DNA of 64,000 nt from Rhizopus arrhizus. Its lineage: Eukaryota; Mucoromycota; Mucoromycetes; Mucorales; Rhizopodaceae. The DNA is taken from contig JAKZZE010000015.1 of assembly GCA_024220505.1 (NCBI GenBank), positions 372,001 through 436,000 on the forward strand. The letters are read 5' to 3'. Position numbers and translations under genes: made by a program. A model generated the notes under the pieces. The model was not told where the DNA came from and made no database searches. It saw only the letters and a program-made list of their open reading frames with translations. Positions 57,824-64,000 of the stretch are shown here, piece by piece. Positions within the stretch are counted from its first letter, which is position 1. The number at the start of each line of letters is the position of its first letter.

Positions 57824-58583
57824 CTATTCATCATATGCCATTGCAGAATCCAATAATACTCTTCTCTCTGTTCTCAGTCTTTTCAATTTTTTTCGAGCGA
57901 TATCAAGTTCATCTTGTAACATTTCATTTTCTCTTAATAAATAATTCAATTGTGCTTTTGCAAGTCGATATTGACTATAATCTGATTTTGTATCTAATAA
58001 TAGTTTGTTGCTTATTTTACTTTCCACTGTTGTCAAATCAAGTTCCTCTTCTCCTTCATCATCCGAGGTTAAATAACCACCTGTGCTTTTGTTGAAAAGC
58101 ATTCTGGCCTTTTTCAATTTTGGTTCAAATAACGATCTTTTCATCGATCTCTTCATATTTAATTTTAGGGTGGAAGTTGAATTGGATGATGATCCACTCT
58201 GTTCTTCTCCATGTTCTGCCTTTTTATGTCTCGCTAAAGCATCCATTCGACCAAAACTAAACATGGCGTCAGCAATCGCAACAAAAAGTCCTCCCTCAGA
58301 AAACTTACGTTTGCCCACAATCTGGATAATTGCACTCAAAAGGCTTTTCACCTGTATGAATGCGTAAGTGCATCATTAGAGCAAATCGATTGTGACATTT
58401 AGCTCCTCTTCTTGCACAGTTGCTCCATTCACAAAAATAGCCTCCCTTTTTCCAACCGACATGATCTTCTGAAAGATGATTGGCAAGTGTGGAGTGAGTA
58501 GGAAATATTTTGTTGCAATCTCTCCAACGACATGTCAATGATTCCTGTGTACTGTTTGCTTCTGTAGAAATGGCTTGTTCCAT
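57824..58583 (-). CDS. C2H2 zinc-finger protein, Iec1/INO80-associated type
   Basis: Predicted 235 residues; minus-strand exons 58583-58309 and 58256-57824. Three C2H2 fingers: C-R-W-R-D-C...H-L-S-E-D-H; an extended C-E-W-S-N-C...H-L-R-I-H followed by a T-G-E-K-P-F linker; and C-N-Y-P-D-C-G-Q-T-F...H-K-K-A-E-H, completed across the intron. The C-terminus (about 190-235) is a coiled coil, Y-R-L-A-K-A-Q-L-N-Y-L-L...L-L-D-S-A-M-A-Y-D-E. It has the spacing of INO80E/INO80F coiled-coil domains. The combination suggests an INO80 chromatin-remodelling subunit like fission yeast Iec1. This is inferred from pattern, not alignment. The ATG at 58583 follows an 18-T run in its leader. Confidence 0.7.
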
Positions 58584-59164
58584 ATTGAACAAAAAAAAAA
58601 AAAAAAAAAAGAAAAAGAAAAAGAAAATAATGAATATAAAAAAGAAAAAGAAAAATACGATTATTCGTAATTTGAAAAATATAAAAAATTACAGAAAAGG
58701 TGGGTTCAAACAAAACTTGTACTAAAAGCTTTATTTTATCCATCATGAAAGCCACTTCATATACATTTAGTGTTAAAGACGTATGGGGATTGATACTTGT
58801 GATTTTGCAAAACTTTTTCCTTGGATGAATTCGTCTCAAAAAAAAAAGGAGTACATTTTTTTCTTCTTTTTTTCACGTCTTTTTTAAAAGGAATCTCAGC
58901 TTGATTTAAACATTTTTCCAAAGTTGTTCGTTTTTGACGGATAGGATAAGAAAGTAACTCCCTTTTCTAATCAGAAAAAAAAAAGGCGTGTATTTGGTGA
59001 GTTTATCAATCCATTTCACTGTAAAGCAAGAAAATAATATATTCAGAGAGAAAAGAAACAGATTTGCCGATAGATGAACGAATTCTATCATTTATTTTTA
59101 CTAGACATGATTAAAAGGTAGAAATAATGCGAAAAAAAAAGAAAGATGTTTTTATAAATAAATA
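58584..59164. other. Intergenic with homopolymer leader
   Basis: Contains an 18-19-base A run (58591-58609, T on the gene strand) and A/G-rich sequence upstream of the C2H2 gene. No other gene seen. Confidence 0.55.
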
Positions 59165-59458
59165 TCATAAAGTGTAGAAAAAGATGAAGGTATATGGTAC
59201 AGTGATGATGGGACTACATTGAGAACATGCTCGATTTGATTTATCGGATAATTTAACAAGACCATGCTGTTGGCATTGTATATAACATCGAGTACAATAT
59301 TCACCATTAGACAATGCTCGATTACATCCAGGACAATTGATTCTGCAAGTATCGCAGTTCCACCCTTTCTCTAGCATTTGACCGCACTCACATTCTACTA
59401 ATATATCTTGCTTTTTATTTGTTTCCAATTTGGTTATTGAAGGAAGGTTGGATTTCAT
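59165..59458 (-). CDS. Small Cys-rich zinc-ribbon-like protein, unknown
   Basis: Predicted 97-residue intronless protein. The central part carries five closely spaced Cys pairs: C-E-C, C-D-T-C, C-P-G-C, C-T-R-C and C-S-Q-C, with single Cys and His residues between, so two or three zinc sites are likely. The family was not recognised; it could be a small RNA- or protein-binding zinc protein. The start at 59458 was chosen because the frame upstream (to 59683) encodes a hydrophobic run from a purine/pyrimidine tract typical of leaders in this window. The terminal F-I-F-F-Y-T-L is unusual and could mean that the true 3' end is spliced. Confidence 0.5.
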   Translation of the reverse strand: MKSNLPSITKLETNKKQDILVECECGQMLEKGWNCDTCRINCPGCNRALSNGEYCTRCYIQCQQHGLVKLSDKSNRACSQCSPIITVPYTFIFFYTL

Positions 59459-60797
59459 GTTGATTCTTGAAAGATATAAAGGAAAGAAGAAATAGAGTAG
59501 CAGAGAAAGAGAAAGGGAAGGAATAGGAGGGGTGACTTGAAAAGAAAGAGAAAAAGTGGGTGCTTTTATAGTTTTAAGTTGGGATAACATTTTAGGTTTG
59601 ACTGTTAAGTATATTTTGCTTATTAAAACTGAGAATTCTGAAATATAACGTAAAATGAAGCTAGAACATAAAGAGTCCATCATAATCTTTACTGTATTTT
59701 TATATTAAACACATTTTCATACCAGTTGTAAACCTGTTGTAATTGAACTCTTCTTTTTAAAAAAAAAAATAGATACAAAAAGCTCTCTTCTTTTCATTCA
59801 TTGTTTCTTTTTTTAAAATTCTAAAATATCCATTTTCTAATTCAGTGAATTTCTCATGCAAGAGTATGTACCTGAGATTAAATTGTTTTATTTGCTTGTG
59901 ACTTGAAGCAATGGTCTTTCCCTTTCTTGGATTCTTGAAATAAGAATTAAAAAAAATGCAAAGGCAATTACTAAGCCTTGTGGCTTTTATACAAACTATC
60001 AAAAAGAGAAGAAAAAAATAAAGATAGTGTATAATGTGTGCTTCTATACTTTTTACAGTGAATTGGAAAAGAAAGAAAACAATGAGCCACGGGGGTATTC
60101 CAAAAAAGGAGGAAAGACGAAGATCCCACTGAACAACCACGATTAAGATAATTTAATGAGCGAATAATGGTTGAATGTCGGTTCTATGAATAGAGTCACT
60201 TGGATTTGATTGATGACAAGTCGTTTTGTAATTTATAAATTTGAAATTTAAAAAAAGTTTTGAAATCTTCAATTTTAAATTCACATGTAAAACAAAAGGC
60301 TGTATACTCCTCCGTTCACACCACACTATCTTTACTATTCATCACTTACATAATCCAACTTAATCTCATCAATCTATTGTACCTCAACAAAGAAATCTCA
60401 ATTCTTTAAATCTTCTCTCAAAACAAGTTTGATTTAAAGTTAAGGAATGGATCAAGAAAGTAAATTTTGAATTCTTTTTTATTTTTTTTTTTTTGGGCAC
60501 AAGGCTGTCAAAGAAAAAAAAAAAAACATTCATGCTTCTTCAGCATTCGATCGGTGCAATAAATATGCCGAGTGTCACAAGAAACAAAAGAAACCGGGTA
60601 TAAAAGAATAAGAGAAAAAAAAAATAGATGATTGAATAAAGACATACTATGATTGTCATAGTATAAATCAGATTTTTACTCAAAAGGAATAGATCTAATG
60701 CTGTCATCAGGTAGTATCTTGTGAAAAAGTGGTGACATTTCTTGAAAGCAAAGCTCACGGCATTCGTTTCCTAAACATTCAGTTGCACCACCGACTG

Positions 60798-60845
<48 letters not shown>

Positions 60846-61305
60846 GAATTCCGAAACTGCTGCGTAACTAATACAAGAAAGAGGATGGGTGCGTGTGAAT
60901 CAAAGGGATTCTTTTGTTTCATGACATCGAATATGTTTTTGTTGCAAAAGAAAGCAAAATGATATCAACCCAACCTTTTCATTGTTCCTCTTCATCCCCC
61001 CCCCTTATTGTGCACAGACAAAAGGGAGAGATAGTTAACCAATCAGAAGACTCCCTTTTCAAAATCTATATTAAGCCAAGACTAGACTTTATTGACAGAC
61101 GCGATGAAAAACATGTTGTCTGTCCTGATTTATAAATGTGGCAAGTGAGAGTTCTCCTTTGTTGAACAGATAATGTTTTTTTGCCACTGATTGTAAATGT
61201 TCCTTCTTTTTTATTGTTGGTATCATGTACATTGAATATAAAGAGTAGTAATAGTAATAATAATAAGATGAATAATAATATGTGAGAGTCAATGTGGATG
61301 GATGA
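59459..61305. other. Intergenic, 1.8 kb, long A tract
   Basis: No supported gene. It contains a pure A run of about 46 at 60798-60843, the longest homopolymer in the window, and a TAA/TAG trinucleotide-rich patch at about 61246-61280 near the PKA stop. No direct repeat flanking the A run was found. Confidence 0.55.
60798..60843 (+). repeat. Poly(A) tract, about 46 bases
   Basis: Uninterrupted A run in an intergenic region. It could be a retroposition tail, but the sequences on both sides (ACCGACTG and CTGAATTCC) show no duplicated target. Confidence 0.9.
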
Positions 61306-62734
61306 TTATGAAAAGTCAACAAAAAGGTCTTTATAAGGATCATTGCCAGTGTCAGACAGACCATCGAATGTCTCGGCGTATTTTTCAAAATTACTAGTGT
61401 CACCTGGATGAGAATAAGGTGGAATGATAGGTGCCTGTGAAATGATCAGATTCGTTCTCTCTTCAATCGTCCCCATACTACTTACCCGCACATTTTTATC
61501 TAATAATCCTATCCAGTCTACGCCTCTAAACCATTTATGTCTCTTTACATCTTCTGATCCTCCCTATCGTAATTAAGGGGGGGGGTTGTATGAGAAAGGA
61601 GAGAAGGGAGTAGACTCGTTCTATATTTACCTTTAAATTACCCAATCTCTTTGTACGATCACTGACCAATAACCTTTTCAATAAATCTTTGGCGAGTAGA
61701 TCAAAATGAGCAGAGAATTGAACTTTTCCCATCAAAATCTTTTCATAAATACCAAATGAGTTATCATCAAAGAAAGGAGGATATCTAATGTCTGTTATTA
61801 TCAAATAGTCATCCTTCATCTTACTTACCCAGCCAGCATCTCAAATATCAAAATACCCAATGCCCACCAGTCAACTGCCTTGCCGTGTCCTTTACTTTGG
61901 ATGATTTCAGGAGCTAAATATTCAGGTGTACCACATAATGTCCAAGTACGGTCAACTACCTTTTTCGCAAATCCAAAATCGGTAATTTTGATATGACCTT
62001 GATGATCAATTAATAAATTTTCAGGCTTTAAATCACGATAAATAATGTCCTTTGAATGAAGATATTCAATGGCCAACACAATTTCTGAAGCATAGAATCT
62101 TGTCATGTCATTCGTAAATCTTCCTGCTCTTCTTAGATGAGTGAATAATTCCCCACCGACGACATATTCAAGCAACATGTACAGATTAGAATCATCTTGA
62201 AAAGTACAAAAGCTACAGATAGAAAGAGGATAAGTAAGAGTCTAGATGATACATGTGCTTACAGATCGACTACGAATGGAAATTTTATGGAAGCTAATAT
62301 TTCTTTTTCCGATAATAAATGTTCTACTTGTTTTAATCTAACTACTTCTGACTTCTTTAATACTTTCATTGCATAATATTTGTTGGATGGTTTGAATTTG
62401 GTTAAAAAGACTCTTCCAAATGTACCAGTACCTATTTTATCGTTATTATCTTTTCTATCAAAGTTACATCATCCAACTCACCCAGTGTATCTTGTAATTC
62501 AAAATCCCTTAGACCAAAACTTGGCTTTTCAACATAAACAGGTGGTCTGTGATGATAATATTGTAACCGAGCTTGCTGCTGCTGTTGAAAGGGTGAAGGT
62601 AAATTAGCTAATGGATGATTAGGCGGAAAGGTATTGGTGACATCCAATGATCGTTTCATCTGTTGGGGTCGACCAAGATAAACGGGTGGTTTATTATTAA
62701 ATGTTGTTATTTCTTCTTTATATGCTTTTTCCAT
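61306..62734 (-). CDS. cAMP-dependent protein kinase catalytic subunit
   Basis: AGC-family Ser/Thr kinase released from its regulatory subunit by cAMP. Predicted 388 residues; minus-strand exons 62734-62482, 62431-62263, 62212-61829, 61784-61631, 61563-61486 and 61434-61306. A non-conserved Gln/Pro-rich N-terminus (about 1-75) is followed by the Gly loop [11 protein letters not shown] (ATP Lys), catalytic [14 protein letters not shown], the activation loop [15 protein letters not shown] and D-W-W-A-L-G. These match PKA rather than Sch9/PKB. The C-tail ends D-L-F-V-D-F-S, the usual hydrophobic motif position. Mucorales carry several PKA catalytic genes, so the paralogue number is not assigned. 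Divergent from SNU114, 503 bases apart. Confidence 0.93.
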
Positions 62735-63237
62735 TTTATATAAAAAAGCCTTTTCTTTTTGTTTTGCTCCTTTTTTAAAAACGAAATAATAATAATAAAA
62801 AAAAAATTAGAGGGGAGAGAAAAGAAAGAAAGGAGAGGGGGGAGGGGAAAAGAAATAAATAATAAAAAAGAAATAATAATCAACACGAGTTGAATTGTTC
62901 ACATAATGTAGTACACAAAAAAGCATCATACCACCTCATCGTCATTCAATCACCTCCCTAGACTACATCTCCTCTCACTCTCTCTTTTTCCTTTTCTTTC
63001 TTTCTCTTTCATCTTGTTCATTCCATCCTTTTGTCTATCGGTTCTATTTCTTTACAGTTTTGATTTCTTATTCAATGTGTATTGACGGAGAGAGACCTTT
63101 CTATTTCATGAATTCTTTCTCAGCTTGAGAAATAAAGTCACAAATGACGTGGGCTCAAAAGAAAAAATTAATCCTTTTCTTCAAACTTTTGCTTTTTTTT
63201 TTTTTATTGAAGCCCATTAAATACAATTTGAAAAAAG
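62735..63237. promoter_or_regulatory. Divergent promoter region PKA/SNU114
   Basis: About 500 bases between two divergent starts. It includes a purine block (about 62810-62860), a CTCTCACTCTCTC pyrimidine block (about 62970-63010) and a T run just before the SNU114 ATG. No gene is present. Confidence 0.5.
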
Positions 63238-64000
63238 ATGGATGACTCACTTTATGACGAATTTGGTAATTATCTCGGTCCAGATCTTGAAGACGAAGAC
63301 GAAGATTTAGAAATGCAAGAAGTGGAGGAATCTACTTTTGAGGAACCCGCTTTTGAGGAACCAGAAGAAGAAGAAAGTCGCGAGGAAGGATCTGCTTTGA
63401 TGCAAATAGACGGTAAGAGCGAGAACGTTTGACTTTTTTGCAGTGTGACTGATCAAGACGAACATAGACATTCCTCCTAATCAAATCGTTTTACACGAAG
63501 ATAAAAAATATTATCCTTCAGCTGAAGAAGTCTATGGACAAGAAGTAGAGACTTTAGTACAAGAAGAAGACACACAGCCTTTAAGTGAACCCATCATTGC
63601 TCCTATTCAAGTTCGAAAGTTTAACGTGTTTGAAACTGATTTGCCAGAGACAAATTACAAGAAAGAGTAATAAGAAGGATGATATAAAGTGGAGGATGTA
63701 TTCTGATTGACAGTTTATGTATAGATTCATGGTAGATTTAATGAATCATCCTGATTTGATTAGAAATATTGCTATCGTTGGACATCTTCACCACGGAAAG
63801 ACATCCTTTGTAGACATGTTGATATCTGAAACACACGATATACCTATTAATGTAGAACAACCAGAGAGATATACAGATACACACATATTAGAAAGAGAGC
63901 GTGGTGTGTCGATCAAGAGCATGCCAATGACAATCGTATTGCAAGATTTAAAAGAAAAATCTTATTTGGTCAACTTGTTGGACACGCCAGGTAATGAGAC
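63238..64000 (+). CDS. SNU114: SNU114/EFTUD2, U5 snRNP GTPase (5' part)
   Basis: N-terminal part of the spliceosomal EF2-like GTPase that drives unwinding and disassembly steps with Brr2. Exons so far are 63238-63412, 63467-63666 and 63725 onward, running off the right edge. The N-terminus is [15 protein letters not shown], the Snu114 start, then a strongly acidic stretch (about 18-60). The GTPase domain begins [17 protein letters not shown], whose H-L-H-H-G-K-T P-loop is specific for Snu114 versus EF2 (H-V-D-H-G-K), and reaches the D-T-P-G-N G3 motif at the window end. Confidence 0.95.

Noticed and set aside
60798..60843. Poly(A) tract as a retroposed element
   Set aside because: No flanking direct repeat or upstream element sequence was found, unlike the case at 22281-22350.

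Overview
The window looks like nuclear DNA from an early-diverging fungus, most likely Mucoromycota (Mucorales-like). It is AT-rich, with many short introns (about 45-70 nt, GTAAGN...YAG), long A/T homopolymers, and genes on both strands separated by short gaps. The gene content is fungal or eukaryotic throughout: Zn2Cys6 and TEA transcription factors, RAD51, CLASP, Vps1, a BLM/Sgs1-type RecQ, LSM1, Qcr2, CDP-diacylglycerol synthase, RPS8, RPL11, APC11, TRM10, PKA catalytic subunit and SNU114. Exon models were built by eye. In every complete intact gene the summed exon length is a multiple of three with an open frame, which is an internal check on the splice sites. No bacterial, phage, CRISPR or rRNA/tRNA features were found.

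Layout. 1-2377: gene-poor decayed DNA. 2378-16800: bestrophin-type channel, tandem-zinc-cluster factor, RAD51, CLASP, TEA/TEAD-like factor (all +), then a FYVE protein (-). 16801-24643: a gene-poor block interrupted only by a secreted repeat protein (-); it holds decayed coding scraps and one clear poly(T) insertion with a 15-bp target-site duplication. 24644-28625: FHA-RING ligase and Vps1. 28690-29747: an HMBS (heme pathway) pseudogene. 30386-40860: a dense block of RecQ(-)/LSM1(+), an EFM-like methyltransferase, a small coiled-coil gene, Qcr2(-), CDS1(+) and an Opy2-like membrane protein(-). 40861-43310: empty. 43311-49047: a secreted phosphoesterase, its pseudogenised tandem copy, and an SPX-RING ubiquitin ligase, which is a possible phosphate-related neighbourhood. 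49459-54093: RPS8, RPL11, APC11 and a seven-helix membrane protein. 54280-54905: an EBP2 pseudogene. 55302-64000: a MED28-like subunit, TRM10, a C2H2/INO80-like protein, a small Cys-rich protein, PKA catalytic subunit, and SNU114 running off the right edge.

Functional themes. DNA repair and genome maintenance (RAD51, RecQ), cell-cycle and mitosis control (APC11, Dma-like FHA-RING, CLASP), translation and RNA processing (RPS8, RPL11, LSM1, TRM10, SNU114), membrane traffic and lipids (Vps1, FYVE, CDS1), signalling (PKA, Opy2-like, 7TM) and phosphate handling. Most are ordinary single-copy housekeeping genes without operon-like logic.

The observations most worth checking are: the TEA factor whose C-terminus looks like the animal TEAD YAP-binding fold; evidence for LINE-type retroposition (poly(T) insert with target-site duplication, plus HMBS and EBP2 gene relics); very small exons (4, 10, 13 and 19 nt) with one GC-AG intron; and a lineage-type secreted protein with 22-residue Gly/His repeats. 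I did not find a clearly novel multi-gene system.
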